From contig CM057158.1 in the NCBI GenBank assembly GCA_029962745.1, forward strand, positions 7,320,179 through 7,384,178: a stretch of 64,000 nt of DNA, in the 5' to 3' direction. The position numbers were made by a program, and so were the translations under genes. This DNA is from Echinometra lucunter. Its lineage: Eukaryota > Echinodermata > Echinoidea > Camarodonta > Echinometridae. Below the pieces are notes generated by a model. It saw nothing but the letters and a program-made list of their open reading frames with translations. It was not told the origin of the DNA and searched no databases. Below, piece after piece: positions 25,357 to 38,079 of the stretch (its first letter is position 1; each line of letters starts with the position of its first letter).

Positions 25357-25453
25357 GTGGGAAGGCAAAGGTGAAGAAGAAATTGGAAAAGACAAGGCGA
25401 CAGGAGTCATAAGAGTGAGAGTGGATCCCAGGTTCTACAGACCAACAGAAGTG
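25357..25453 (+). CDS. GMDS: GMDS exon ([10 protein letters not shown] ... PRFYRPTEV)
   Basis: The exon starts after TTCTAG with one base completing the split Val codon and ends with GTG before GTGAGT, phase 0. It encodes [20 protein letters not shown] and [12 protein letters not shown]. The family motifs are WEG...G.....G...V.V....YRPTEV; the YRPTEV segment contributes to the C-terminal nucleotide-sugar domain. It is followed by the longest intron in the window. Confidence 0.96.
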
Positions 25454-25888
25454 GTGAGTTTTTGAGATGATATTATACATCTCAGTCCCATATCCTAATC
25501 AAATGATTGGTTTGGTGTTGTCGCATGTGAGTCATTTTGTGAGTCTGTCATTTGCTTTATTTCTTTTTTTAAAACCTGTGCAATAGTTTACAGTGATATC
25601 CAACGATTTGTAAGCATGTGATGGGCAGCAGTGCACCTTGAATTAAAGTGCACTTATGCTATGTGTGAACTAATACACATGTAGCAAAGCATGTTGGTAT
25701 GTGTATACATGTAGGTTAATGTGTTCATGCTTTATGTGTGTGCTAGTGTAAGCCTAAACTTGTGATTTGCTTGTCATCAATGATAATGTGGACCCACCCC
25801 CCACAACCAATCCTTATTTAATCAAATAACATGGAACTATGTGTTTCATTGTATAAAACAAATGATGCATGTCTTCATTCGTCCATCA

Positions 25889-26721
25889 CAGGGCTGCCAA
25901 CATTGGATAATAATTGAGAGTGAGATTATACGAGAAGCGAAGTGCGAGGGAGCGAAGCGACCAAGCCCAACCATGCGAAGCGAGGGAGTGGGGGAGGGTG
26001 TGGGAGGGGGGGCGACCCCCCTCCCACGGTGTGGAGCTTTTTTATTTTTCAAGGTGAAATTGTGTGATCTGGTACACACTTTATAGAGTATTTTAACATA
26101 TACCTAAAGGCATTATGAAGAGAGAGAATTATACAATTTTACATGCAAAGAAAATGATAAACACGGAATACCCACTTGTTGAAAAATGCCAACCATGTCT
26201 TTATTTGGTTCCCTTCTCTGTTTGACCCAGGTTTTGGATGTAGGTACTCTTGGGTGCAGATGATGGGAAGATGCAACAAGCAAGCATCCGAACAGAGAAT
26301 TTATTGTATCAAGCCTCCTCTGTTGCAGTTTTCATTGTCATTATGGCTGAAAGTGTTCCATATAAGCATAAAGAATTCATGTGTTGTGCGTATACGGTAT
26401 GGTACGGGCCGGTCATGTCAGGGTATCGATGCATATAATATAGCCGCCCCCTAGGCGCGGATCAGATCTTACCATAGAGATCCTATAAATTAATCTCTGT
26501 GGATCTTACATACGCACGCGCTCGAAATGAGATCGAGGGCTTTCGACAAAAGGCGGGAAAACTTCAAATGTTTTTCAGTGCTTCCTAAATTCTTGAGTTG
26601 GTCGCTATTTTATTGAAATCTATCATTATTTATTATTATATTTAGTTATTTCAGATTCGTGCGTGAGAAATGGGTGAAATGCGTGAGTCTCACGCTCAAT
26701 GCGTGAGTGTTGGCAGCCCTG
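25889..26721. mobile_element. Non-autonomous hAT-like element (about 833 bp)
   Basis: CAGGGCTGCCAACATTGG at the left is mirrored by GTGTTGGCAGCCCTG at the right. CCATCA flanks both sides (25883-25888 and 26722-26727), extending to CCATCACA/CCATCATA if the outer CA is counted as target. Subterminal GCGAAG words (25936-25985) and GCGTGAG words (about 26659-26707) repeat several times, as in transposase-binding regions of hAT elements. No transposase frame. Confidence 0.75.
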
Positions 26722-27327
26722 CCATCATATGATCTATCTGCTCTTGTTTAGGCTGTATAACATCTATCGTACTCAGCCTGATGGCTTCATGCAGTTGATG
26801 CACACAGCCTCAACTCGAGTGCAAATACCTAGATTGTTTAATGAACCTAGATGCTCATGCATGATTTTTATAATCTTGATAAAAGTAATGGTAACGCTAC
26901 TTATGCTAAATACTGAACCATATATTACTAATTCAGTTTGATATCATGCATGAGAAGTAATTTTATTTTGGTTTCCAAAATGCATGCAATGCCAAGCTAA
27001 TGAACCTTGCTGTGGCTGAGTAACTAAAGTTGAATACTGCCCTCTTGTGACAAAATGCAGCAAACCTTTGTGTGAATGGTGTGATAGTCTTTCCTTTCAG
27101 CTTCCAGCATGTACTATGACTTAAGCAATATTTGTACTTTGGAGAGAGTGAGAGAGAGAGAGGGGGGGGGGGGTAGGGATTCAGAAATAAGGAGATAGGA
27201 AGATAGCAATAGCTCTTAGAGTCAGAAAGAATACAAAATAAAGAAGCAAAAGAATTATATTTCTTTATTGATTTATTGTATTGGTTTTGGAATTGAATAA
27301 AGTTTTGATAAAAAAAGATAAAGAGAA

Positions 27328-27333
<6 letters not shown>

Positions 27334-27364
<31 letters not shown>
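27334..27364. repeat. (AT)n microsatellite
   Basis: About 14 AT units follow a poly-A tract. Confidence 0.9.
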
Positions 27365-27367
<3 letters not shown>

Positions 27368-27369
<2 letters not shown>

Positions 27370-27490
27370 CGGATTAACGAACCCTTTTTTATTTTTGGAC
27401 TAATGAACTTCTAGGTATACCAAATTTCGGAATAACGAAAACCTTCGAAATAACAAACCTTCGTAATAATGAACCTTTGGAATAACGAAC
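27368..27490. repeat. Degenerate short tandem repeat TTCGGAATAACGAACC
   Basis: Six or seven irregular copies of a 14-16 bp word: TTCGGATTAACGAACC, TTTGGACTAATGAAC, TTTCGGAATAACGAAAACC, TTCGAAATAACAAACC, TTCGTAATAATGAACC, TTTGGAATAACGAAC. Confidence 0.8.
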
Positions 27491-28012
27491 ATCACCCATT
27501 AAAATTGAGCACTTTTATAAAGTAGATCAAAATCAAGCTTGTTGAACATAGTGCCTTTCTTCTTTATGGTTATGTTTTCATTGTAATAATGTAATAATGC
27601 AGTCAGCCTTGGTATTTCTCTTCTGCTAAGCATATCAAGATTTTCCTCACCTCAGCGTAGTGTCGAAGTAATTGTGTCAACAGATTTTATTGTATTCTTT
27701 TTTTTCTCTCTCTGAGTGAAGACTTTATTTGCTCCAGCCACGATAAGTGGTCTACTGCCATCTAGTGTCAAAGATAGTCACACTGTATTGAGAAATATGT
27801 ATCCCTAATATGTGCTTTTGTGTTTATGTGTTTTTTTTCCCAGTACAATTTTACCATTTTCCCCGTTTCTGTACTTATTTCTTGAAATACTTGAAGATCT
27901 GCCTTTCTTTGCAGTGATGCCTTTCTACTTTAAGCATGTGAAGCTGGTCAAGAAATATTGTGTGGAAAACCCTGGCTTGTGTTCAGTTTTATTTTTCTTT
28001 CTCATTGCTGGT

Positions 28013-28494
28013 CCTGTAATAGTGAACTGAGACCATGGGAATATTGGGGGTGGGGGGGTAGGGAGGGCTGGAGCCTGGAGGGGTTGTTCAGTGCAGAATT
28101 CCTGTAATAAGTGAACTGAGACCATGGGGGGGGGGGTAGGGAGGACTGAGCCTGGCGGGGTTTTTAAGTGCAGAATTCCTGTAATAAGTGAACTGAGACC
28201 ATGGGGAGGGGGTTAGGGAGGGCTGGAGCCTGGAGGGGTTGTTCAGTGCAGAATTCCTGTAACAAGTGAACTGAGACCATGGGGAGGGGGTAGGAGGGCT
28301 GGAGCCTGGAGGGTTTGTTCATTGCAGAATTCCTGTAATAAGATAACTAAGACCATGGAGGGGAGGGGGGGTAGGGAGGGCTGGAGCCTGGAGGGGTTGT
28401 TCAGTGCAGAATTCCTGTAATAAGAGAACTGAGACCATGGAGGGGAGGGGGGTAGGGAGGGCTGGAGCCTGGAGGGGTTGTTCTGTGCAGAATT
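28013..28494. repeat. Six-copy G-rich minisatellite (76-88 bp units)
   Basis: Units begin at 28013, 28101, 28178, 28256, 28332 and 28414. The core is CCTGTAATAAGTGAACTGAG, ACCATGG, a G-run, TAGGGAGGGCTGGAGCCTGG, AGGGGTTGTTCAGTGCAGAA. Length differences come mainly from the G-run. The G-rich strand could form quadruplexes. Confidence 0.95.
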
Positions 28495-28738
28495 GATCTC
28501 AGCTGTTACAACTTCAATAAAATAATATCAAAGGAAAAGGGATATCTTTCATATTCCTTTAGTACCCACTAAAAAAATTACTCAAAGTAGCATTTTCTCA
28601 ATAAAGAAAGAATATTAATATTTTTGAATGAAGGAATGTCAAATTGTGTAATTCATAATGTATTTAAATATGATAAGTAAATACATGTACATGTGGAAGT
28701 AAATAAGTAAGAAAGTAAGTACATTCATAAATGATTAG

Positions 28739-28744
28739 ACAGAT

Positions 28745-28827
<83 letters not shown>

Positions 28828-28862
28828 CAGACAGATAGACAGACACTGGTAGATAGATAGAT
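28739..28862. repeat. (GATA)n microsatellite
   Basis: About 25 GATA units with GACA interruptions at the right end (28825-28845). Confidence 0.97.
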
Positions 28863-29439
28863 TTTTTAAAAGTATATGAATAATTAAAAAATTTTATCTA
28901 TTTTTTTAAAGTGAATAAAAAGAAAGAATATCGTGGGATAGATTGATTGATCTGAGGTTCAAGGGATATAGGTCAATAGTAAACACATTTTCTCTTCACT
29001 GTTCTCATTGTCTAGCTGCTCCAAAGATTACTTACCATCATCTGTGTGAGAAGGGGGGGGGGGTTGTTTGAATGGACTTTTTGAAGAATTAGCTGAGTTT
29101 ATAGATATTGTTATATACCTTATTCTAAGATTTCTAGGCCTCTGATTGGTCAAAGAGGCAGTCATGGAAATCGCTAGCTGACTGCCGGGCATATGGCGAA
29201 AAAACTATTGACTGGGCATGATAGTTCAACCTCCGTGTACAATACATAAGTACAGGGTTTGTTACACGCTAGCTCTAGAGAAGTAGGCCGGTTAAGATGC
29301 GCGTAAGTATCTTGCGCGCTTATCTATATTTGCATATTGTGAAAATTTAATTACTTTAATCTCTCTGACCCGTAGCATGACAACTTCATTTTAATGCCTG
29401 AATTTAGCATAAATTAAGTGGCATGCGGTATATAAAACA

Positions 29440-29592
29440 AATATTGACTGCTTATTTTTCGGGTCACAGTTAAAACTATAGCTCCTCGGTGATCTTGAGA
29501 CTGTGCCCCTCAACTTCGTTTCGGGACATAGTACAGTTTCGAGATCACCTTGGGCTATAGTTCCAACCATGCCCCTCAAAGCAGTCAATATT
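29440..29592. repeat. 153-bp inverted repeat, AATATTGACTGC ends
   Basis: AATATTGACTGC (29440-29451) pairs with GCAGTCAATATT (29581-29592). Inner blocks AACTATAGCTCCTCGGTGATCT and AGATCACCTTGGGCTATAGTT (about 29473-29495 and 29543-29563) also pair. It is probably a small MITE. Confidence 0.7.
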
Positions 29593-30899
29593 TATATAAT
29601 ATCACTTTTAGTTGTCGAAGTTAGACTTGATAGCTAAATTCACTCCTTCTATTGTCAGATTTGTGTGACTTTTTTCATACATTGGACTTTGTTGATCATT
29701 ATTTGGGTTGCTTTATGTACAACAGTCTAGTAAAGCTGTGAAATTTCTTTTCCCTTGTAATATCCCTTAAAATTAGTAACTCTGTAAAGATTTTCTTTGT
29801 GTGATACAGTATCTGAAAACAGGATATGTGTATTTTTTAAAGATCAGTGTAAGTAGTCACTAGTCAGGGATGATTATATCTAAAAGTTTATAACAAATTG
29901 TTTTTTTAGCATGCTTTAAACAAGTATTCCATGTTGTCATATTTACATATTTATATGTATATGTAAGTTTAAGAAGGGTTATTAGCTGATGTAGATGTTA
30001 TTGACCTTAAACTCCCTCTTTTCTTCCTCTTCATGAACATCTTTCTTTTGATGTTGTCCTAGATCTTGCTTTAATTTATTTATATCAACATTTAATTTTT
30101 GATGACAGTGATTGAAATACATGTTCAGTCATGTCCTTTTGTTGAAGCATCAGTCACATTTCTTTTGTGATGAATAACATTTTAATCCTGATTGACAAGC
30201 GATATCTGATCAAAAGACAGATATTCCGTCGTAAATGTGAATGATGTTTCCTACAGTCAGTATTTTGTGGATTGGTGTGAATGTCTTTGATACACAATGC
30301 AAGATGTGACTTATCAATGAGACGTTTCACTCCTACGATGTTTAGAAACCTCTCTCTGCCATTGTTAGATTTGTTGTTGTGCGATGAAAGAGGTTTTTTC
30401 CTTCATCTTTTGGTTTCTTTCTTCCATTTTTCATATTCTAGTTCAGTGCCCTATAGGTACCTCCTCTGCGCTTTGTTCATGAAGTGTTTTGATGCCATCG
30501 GATTTGATTGCTTGACACAATGCAACACAAGTACAGTCAAATCAAGTAGAAATTGTGAAGTTTTGTTGAGGAATCATGGGCTCTGCACACTTGGCAGAAC
30601 AGAAGGTCCGTCCCGGGCATTTTTCAGACATGGCTCCTCACTCGATAATTTTTTTCTTCTCCTTTCCTTCCCCTGTTCAAGATTCAGAAAAGTTGTTCAC
30701 AGGGGTGAGGCCAGGGTGGGAGATCTAGCAGGATTCAGAGGATTTTTTTTTCTTGTTTCTTAGGTTTTTGTGGTCGCATTGAGAAGGTAGTTAATGGTTT
30801 GCTGTCAGGGTAGTTGAATGAAGGGGCCAGGGGTAAGGGTTGCTCGCACAATGGAGAGGTGCAAGTATCAAGAGTTCGCCTACCTCGCGTACGGACCCC

Positions 30900-31200
30900 A
30901 ATGTCGTCGATATAATGGCATACTGTGATTCGGCAGGGGCTCGCACTGAGGGAGCCCGAAGGTTGGATTACTGCTATTGGTTAATCTAGGAACCACTAAT
31001 GTGCTAATTCAATCGTTTTTCCTCTTTCTTTCTTGTTCTTTATCCCCCAACCATTCTTCTCACGTCACACTGCTGTGATTGACACCCCGTACTCCATTCT
31101 TTTGCCTCAAATTCACGCCACAACGATTCCCGTTCCTCTTTAGGCGACGCTTAATTGGATTAAATCACAAAGAAGAGGAAGTTTTTCTTTCCTTTTCATA
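30900..31200. promoter_or_regulatory. Candidate intronic enhancer with Otx/Gsc-type sites
   Basis: A non-repetitive block of balanced composition inside the large intron. It contains GGATTA at 30965-30970 and 31157-31162, TAATCT at 30982-30987, TGATTGACA near 31077 and ATCACAAAG near 31164. The first three resemble paired-class K50 homeodomain sites, the fourth a PBX/MEIS-type site. No gene is supported here. Function is inference from composition and site clustering only. Confidence 0.25.
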
Positions 31201-33879
31201 AATTAGAGTAGCGCAGAAACTGCCCTTTTCTTCTCTCTTTACTACATCTACGGAAGGCACTCCCTGTTTCCTAGACCTAAGAAGAAAAGCGTCACGCTCC
31301 CAATTTGTCAGTTGATGTTTTACACGAATGTCCCGTGTTTGTGCAACATGTCGAGCAGTGGCCCCTCCAACCAGATGGTTAACACTTAAAACATGTTTTC
31401 GGGCAGTGTATATTTCAAGAGACAAACCGAGCTCGCCTTCCATCAACAACCGAATCCCAATCACACTTCTTCTCCTCATGTTTAATTCATGGCACTCCTT
31501 CATCTGATACATCATCATTTTGGTTTGGGTTGGGTGATGACCTTACATAGGTTTGTGAGGGGCCTAATTGCTCCAAATTACACCGATTGCTCCAGAAGTG
31601 GTCTTTCTGAATGGCTAGCTAACTTAATATTCTTTTTGAATACTTGATAGTGAATGATGAAGCTAAGTATTGCTTTCATCAGTTGTCCTTCTTTCCTATA
31701 AGGCTCATCTGAAAGAAGATATACAAGAGTAAGAGGTAGTACAAAATACAGATTGGCAGATTACAGCACTTATGAATCATAGAAAATTCACCTTTGTAGT
31801 GTATAGTATGGAACTTAAGTATATTTTTTAATTTGAGTTTGGATTTGAAATTCTATAGTTATTTTCTCAAATGAACTCTTAATATAACAGCCATTTTAAA
31901 GTATAATCTGTGGTGAACTTTGGGTTAAAGATTACAGGTTTACTCTAATAATACTTCAAGATGGTTGTAAGGAGGGACAAGACACAGAAAGAGAGGGAGA
32001 GAGAAAGAAAGAGAGATGTAGGCTTATAGAGAGTGGGTAACAGAGAGTAATGAATGATTGATACATGTATTTATTCTGTCATGATATACAAGCTTCCAGT
32101 AACGAAAGGAGTGGAAACAGATGCGTCGAGGTAATGACAGAAAGGCACACCTTAAACCAAAGGTGGTAGCATTTTTGTCCAAATCCTGGATGATCTTAGG
32201 CTTTTCGGAGGCTGTCACTCTTTGAGCTTTGCAAACAGGAGCCAATGAGCCCACCACACCTGTACAGTGGAGGCTTAAGTGGCTGCTGATAGATGCATGG
32301 ACACCTTTATGCGAGGGCTTATTCCAGGTAGAGGTCTGTCTTTGTCTGTGTCAAACAAAAAGGAAAACAGAGCAATATGTTTCATTTATTAATCATTTGT
32401 CATTTTTGTCATGTATTAGATTCCTTTATAAGACTGAATATTGCCTGTGATATTGAGAGCATTGGTATTGGTATTTCTGAGATTTCTCAACCTTTCCTTT
32501 TCTATTTTTGACATTTTGACATGGTCATTAAAGAAGTGGAGTTTATTTTTTCATTTCTTGAATTTTGAAAATTATTTTTCTTTTCATATTTAATTAAGTA
32601 AGGGGAAATACCTGTAAATTCAGTTCTATGATCATGGGAAGAGGGGGACTTTCAAATGAATATGAATACCTTTTTTTCTTCACTTTTTTCTCACCTAGTG
32701 TTTGAAGAATTTGAATATTGTCTTTCCATACCTCTTTCAAAGTTTTGATGCTGCAGTACCTGTAATGAGAAAAGAACATGAAAATGAGAACATCAAAGAA
32801 ATGGTGGATTTAATCAATTCAAGTTTAAGAAGATGATAGTGTTGGCAGTAAGCATGGATGAGATGAGAACTAAACAGCTTGAAGCACATGCATGTATATA
32901 CAGAAAGGACATAAGATGTTAGTGGCACATTGTTTTGAATCATAGAATAGTTCTCAACTGAAGTAATTTCAAAAGGTTGCAAATGCAATATTGATTTGAA
33001 AAAGTTTTTCTAAGGTCTGTAACAGGAATTGGGTGCCAACCAGATTTACACCTACAGATCCCCATAGCATCAAAGACACAGACAGGGGATTTCCAACAGT
33101 GATTTCTTGCTTTCATCCAAATCCTTCAAGCGCAAAGAAGATTTTCACCCTCTGGTTTGTACCAAAGATCTGTATCCCTGTGCATCCCCACAACCTCCAT
33201 CTAAGGGATAAAGGTATTTGAGTGGGATAGCTGCCAACAATGCTCAGATTGTTTCAGAACTGGGTGATCCAAATTATTTCCTTCCAGTGAAAGTAGTTAG
33301 CACATACAAATGCTTTCACCTTTCTTTTTTTTTCTTCTTTACTTTTCAGTGCTTTTGTCCCATTAATGACCTGACACAATAAAATGCCACAAAAAGTTAT
33401 AGAAAGTATCAAAAGAATCAAATAATCCAGCTCTTGGAGAATGGATAAATTTTGAAACAAATGATATTGGCTTGATAGACATGCGAATTACTTTAATGTG
33501 TCATTTTGCACTATTTTTGCTGCAACTGATTCCTCCAAAACAATGAAATAACCAAACCTGGGGGCTTGTGATGCGTAACATTACAAAATCAAATGAAAAG
33601 AACAACTCTGAAATGAATCATTCTAAGTGCAGGTTTGATTCTTTGACACAAAAATCACATTACATTTGATGAAATATTTAAACAATTACAATGTAAATCT
33701 TAAGCTATTACGTGTGCATGCAGTGCAAAAGGTAAACCTGAACTTCAGTTTGCACTGAGTTGAGAACAACCCATGCACTTTCCACCATCAAACACTGGCA
33801 GCTTTAAGGTGGTCCCCTTTACAAGATTATTCCTGATTTGAGTATTATTTTTCAATTTCTTAGCCATTTTTTGCTCCGG

Positions 33880-34140
33880 GGCTAGTCCAAATACTGGATG
33901 GTGGCGCAGTGGTTGGAGGGGCGCAGGCTCCAATCAAACTGGCAGCTGATCTTTGCCGGCTAATTCTTGCTTCCATTGTAAGACCAGATGAATTGGGTGG
34001 AGGATATGTCAGTTGTGTCTCGTTGTCGACTATAGCCTCTTTGTTCTGGTTAATTAGCTTAATTAACCAGAACCACAATGCATAAAGTGGTATATCGCAA
34101 TTGATGCTTGAGATTTGCAGCTCCATAGACTTTTTAGTTG
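33880..34140. promoter_or_regulatory. Candidate intronic enhancer with a perfect homeobox palindrome
   Basis: This high-complexity block includes the perfect palindrome GTTCTGGTTAATTA-GCT-TAATTAACCAGAAC (14-bp arms, 34043-34073), whose arms carry TTAATTA homeodomain cores. CAATTGATGC and ATGCATAAA words follow. The block is bounded on the right by a TC/GA-rich stretch (34140-34190). Enhancer identity is inferred. Confidence 0.3.
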
Positions 34141-34453
34141 CTCTCTCTCTTTCTCTCACACTCTCTCTCTCTCCTTCTGTCTTGCTCTCTGCTGATTTGT
34201 CATTCCAATTTGAATACAGTTAATATGTACTGCTAAGAGAGTCACCAAATAATCTGACTACAAAAGGTCCTTTGATGAAGAGATCAATTTAAAGTTCATC
34301 TGGAATTTTTGAATAAATTTGTTGCTGTGAGATATTTAGAACAAAAATTGCTTTCTGAATTAATATTATCCATGTTTGCTAGTATCCTACTGATATTGTT
34401 TCTATTGGTTACCCCCTCCGTCTTTTAGCTCTTTGTGTGTTGAATATACATAT

Positions 34454-34633
34454 AAATTGGCAACTTTTTAACTTTTAAACATTCCTTCTGGCAATTCATA
34501 TTCATATTTATTTCAGATACATGGCTTTCTATAAGAAAAATGCAGCAAGGAAAGAAGAAATACCATTGTTGCCAATTTGAAGAATAAGCTGATCAGTTAA
34601 GGCTTCAAATAATCCCTGTCATGAATGGTTTAT
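34454..34633 (+). mobile_element. Partial copy 3 of the TTAACCCATTCGTGACAG element
   Basis: About 180 bp matches the right half of the element at 4110-4531, from AAATTGGCAACTTTTTAACT to CTGTCATGAATGG. The left half is absent and the terminal TTAA is mutated. Confidence 0.8.
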
Positions 34634-37600
34634 AATGTGGAACAGCATGTTGAGTCACTGGCCAACCTTCCACTCAAAGACTCTAGCTGAAATCATGATA
34701 GCTCCCTCTTTTGGGGTATTTTGGCGATTGTTTTTAATCCATCCTTTTTTTTTCCACAAAGAGTGATCTGACTTGAAAAGCATTCACATAAATGAGCTTG
34801 ATTTATATGTAGGTACACTGTATACTGATAATCTGTCCCCTTTGAAAATCTCAACTACAAGAAACTGTAGACGTGGCAATATGTATGTAGTTTATTATGG
34901 AATTGGATTCATCTTCATGAAGCAAAATTATTGCCTGCTGTGAGTTACAACAAATATAAATTTACTGATGATAGTTTTTCACAAATGTGTATATGTATTA
35001 TAGGTGAGGGTAAAGAATTTTTCTTGTCAGAATCGGTGTGTGAAAACAACATTTTAGAATCGTGACATGAATATCAAAGTACTCAAAATTATGTCTGTCG
35101 TCTGTCAAAACTCTGTTAAATTACACCCACACATTCTCATCATGTGCATATAAGCTAGCCATTTGCCAAACTCACCTTTGAAAAAGGAATGTATTAACCA
35201 CTGTGGTTTAAAGCCATATTTGCCACCACCCCAAGTGTCATGACAATTGCTTGAATCACAGGCATATCAAAGCCTGGGAATCTTGTGAAAATATTGACAA
35301 ATTACCACCAAAAAGCACCATTTCTTTTTTCCTTAGTCCAAGCCCACTGCCATTTGATATCAAGGGATAATTGGAGCATTAAGTTCAGCGAGGCTTCGTG
35401 TAATAAGCTTATTGTGGACCGTGTGGTTTTATGCGCCTGGAAGAGCGTTCCATGTCACAATACTTCTCCGCCTCCGTTTTTAGAGAGAGAAGGTATAATC
35501 TTAATTGACTGGTGCTTGTCAAATTCGGAAGTATTTATTTCGTTCTCTCCTTTCAGCGTTATTTATTTTATACATCTGATGCGATTAGGACTGCTGGTGT
35601 CGGAAAGTTCACATATAGGACATGAATGACCAGACGGAGACCAGGGTTGTATATGAATACCAAAGTGTTGGTGCTGTTATTTTTTTCTTAGGTTTTTATT
35701 ATGTACAAAGACCCATCAATCCAGATGATTATTTGAACTATCAATCTGATAGATGGATTATAGTTGGGGAATTGAACTCAGAAGCTGTGGTAAATGTGAC
35801 TAAACCCAGTTAGAATTGTACACTTTTTATTAGTCTGTCATGAGGACTCTTTTTTTTTTTTTTTTTTTTTTTTTACACAGATACATGTACAACTGTAATC
35901 CATGTGTTTTATTATTTGTTTATAATGATTTAGATGGAAATTTTTCATAGCTTATATATGTTTATTTGTTGTGGTAGTGTATTTCCTTTTGATGTAATGA
36001 TATGAGTTTATTTCCATTTAAATAGAAATAAAAGGAAGAGTTCAGAGGTCAAATATTCCCCAACTTTATGAATGCCATTTCCCTGAAATATGAAACTAAT
36101 CAATCTATATCAGTCAGTTCTAATGGATGTGTTTTCTTTGAGGTGGAAGGAGAAAAAGACCACAAGATGAGAAGAGAAGGGAACTGAAAGAGGGTGTCTG
36201 GTATTGTCAATGGAAGGAAATTGGCCCCATTTGCACTGGTATAGTGGTCACACCATACAAGTTAATGAGCATAATTTGAAGTCTTTTCAATTTCTGCTCT
36301 GTGCTTCAGGGCAGGAGGGGAATGCCCGTAAATCGCAATGCTATGATCGAGAAGGATCATTCACTGTCAAAATTGTTCTCTGAGCCATCCATCTCTCGCT
36401 TTCTTCCCTTGCCTCTCCCTTTTCCATTACTTCTTGCTCTCTGTCAGATTTTTCTTATTTCTTTGCCTCTCTCTTTCCTTTATTTTTTGCCTTTTTCATT
36501 TGTTCTCTTTTTTTCTGTGTCCTTTTTTCCATTATAATCATTTATAAGTTGCTTGCTAAGTGCAGCTCTTTCTCCCATTTGAGTTTTATTGAAAATTGTC
36601 TCTAATTTCAAAAAGAGAAATGTCTCGTTATTTCATTCCGGTTTCCCGTTTGTCCATTCTTTTCATTATTTCTGTACTATGCTAGTTTGATTGCTTTCTC
36701 CTCTCTCAGTTGTACTTTTTCTCAATCTCTTCCTCCAATTTTCAAACATTCTAATCTTTACTCCTTTATAATCTTTCATCTGTCCATCCTCCACCTCTTC
36801 ATTCATCCATCCTTCTCTCAAGCACCATCCTATCCTTCTAGCCAGGAAGTCGATATAAATTGGCCAGGTGCTTGGTGAAGCGAAAGTGCTCCCCTTTTCA
36901 CTCTTCCAGACAATTCAACCTGAAAATTGTGCCTCTATCCAGTGGGATGGGGGACACCTCCCCCTTTGTGGGGGTCATAAGTTTACCCCTGTGGTACCCA
37001 ACTTCCTACCAATCCAAACTTTGCATATACTGTTTTTTCATGTACTTTTGTTGTTATCAGTGGTACACAGCTGCCTACCATTACCAAATTGCATATTTTG
37101 TTGTTGTTTGTTTTTAAATCTCTGCATTTGTTGTTTGTTGTTCTTTTTAGTGAAATTCAATATTCTTCCGATTTGAAATACCTGTAAATGCTATATTGTG
37201 TTATACTCTTTGTATAGCATATTTTAAAAAACCCAGAAAAAAAATTGATATTTGCCTGTACTTTCCTGGCCTTAGGTTAGGTTTGCAATAGTATGTATTG
37301 TACCCCCCCCCCTCCACATGCAAACACACATTTATTCATATATATTACAGTATTAAAAACATATATGTGAACTCATACATGATGTAAAACCTATTGAAAA
37401 TTTATTTACCGGTATAGATTCTTTGCTTGGTGTTATTGATAAAGCTATCAGGAAAACTAAAAGACCAGCAAATCTAAAGTAGTCACAAATTCCTTCCATC
37501 GACAAATTAGGAACGCACCTTGCAACTGCTCTTACAAAAAGGACACTGCTTCATTGAATTATTGTATTGTGCAAGGTTCACAAATATTTACACTTTTTTT

Positions 37601-37891
37601 TTTACTTGCTGTAATCATTTTATTTCCACCTTTCCAGCTCTTAAGTATGATAGACAGTTGAGAATTCATATAGATACTTCATTCACCAAAATGAAAAAGT
37701 ATGAAAAACATTGAATTATTATGGCATTAAGCCATGTGGCAGGGCATTAGCATTGTAAATAATCAGAAAGAATCATTAAGAATTTTCTTAGTTGCGAAGC
37801 ATGCACTTTAAAGCTGCGAAGAAAAATAATCACCTTTGAAACAACATTTCTTTTCAGTCTTATCTATATACAAGCTGCAGAGTATCAACCA

Positions 37892-38079
37892 AATATAGAC
37901 CGAATCGAATATCGATTTGTGGGCAGCACCATTACTGCGGTGTCCCCCAAAGTGCGTATGTAATTTTTACGCACCACATTCAGCTGCCATTGCATTGTTG
38001 TATGTAACTCTATGGCGGGACATCGCAGTAATGGCTGATCACCTGCTGCCCTCAACGATAAGCTGGATCGGTCTATATT
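37892..38079. mobile_element. 188-bp MITE, AATATAGACCGA ends
   Basis: AATATAGACCGAATCGAATA at the left is mirrored by GGATCGGTCTATATT at the right, and GGGCAGCA / TGCTGCCC extends the pairing. The inner part also pairs (CATTACTGCGGTGTC / GACATCGCAGTAATG), making it almost wholly palindromic. Confidence 0.8.

Noticed and set aside
28664..28846. 60-codon frame and CRISPR-like regular repeats
   Set aside because: It is a simple GATA microsatellite. No CRISPR array exists here and none is expected in an animal genome.
30281..30763. 160-codon + strand frame in the large GMDS intron
   Set aside because: The translation is rich in F, L, S and C with no recognisable domain, has no splice or start context, and lies in an intron of a well-supported gene on the same strand. 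Chance frame.
31165..31518. 117-codon minus-strand frame
   Set aside because: No recognisable family and no support beyond openness. The region is better treated as possible regulatory DNA.
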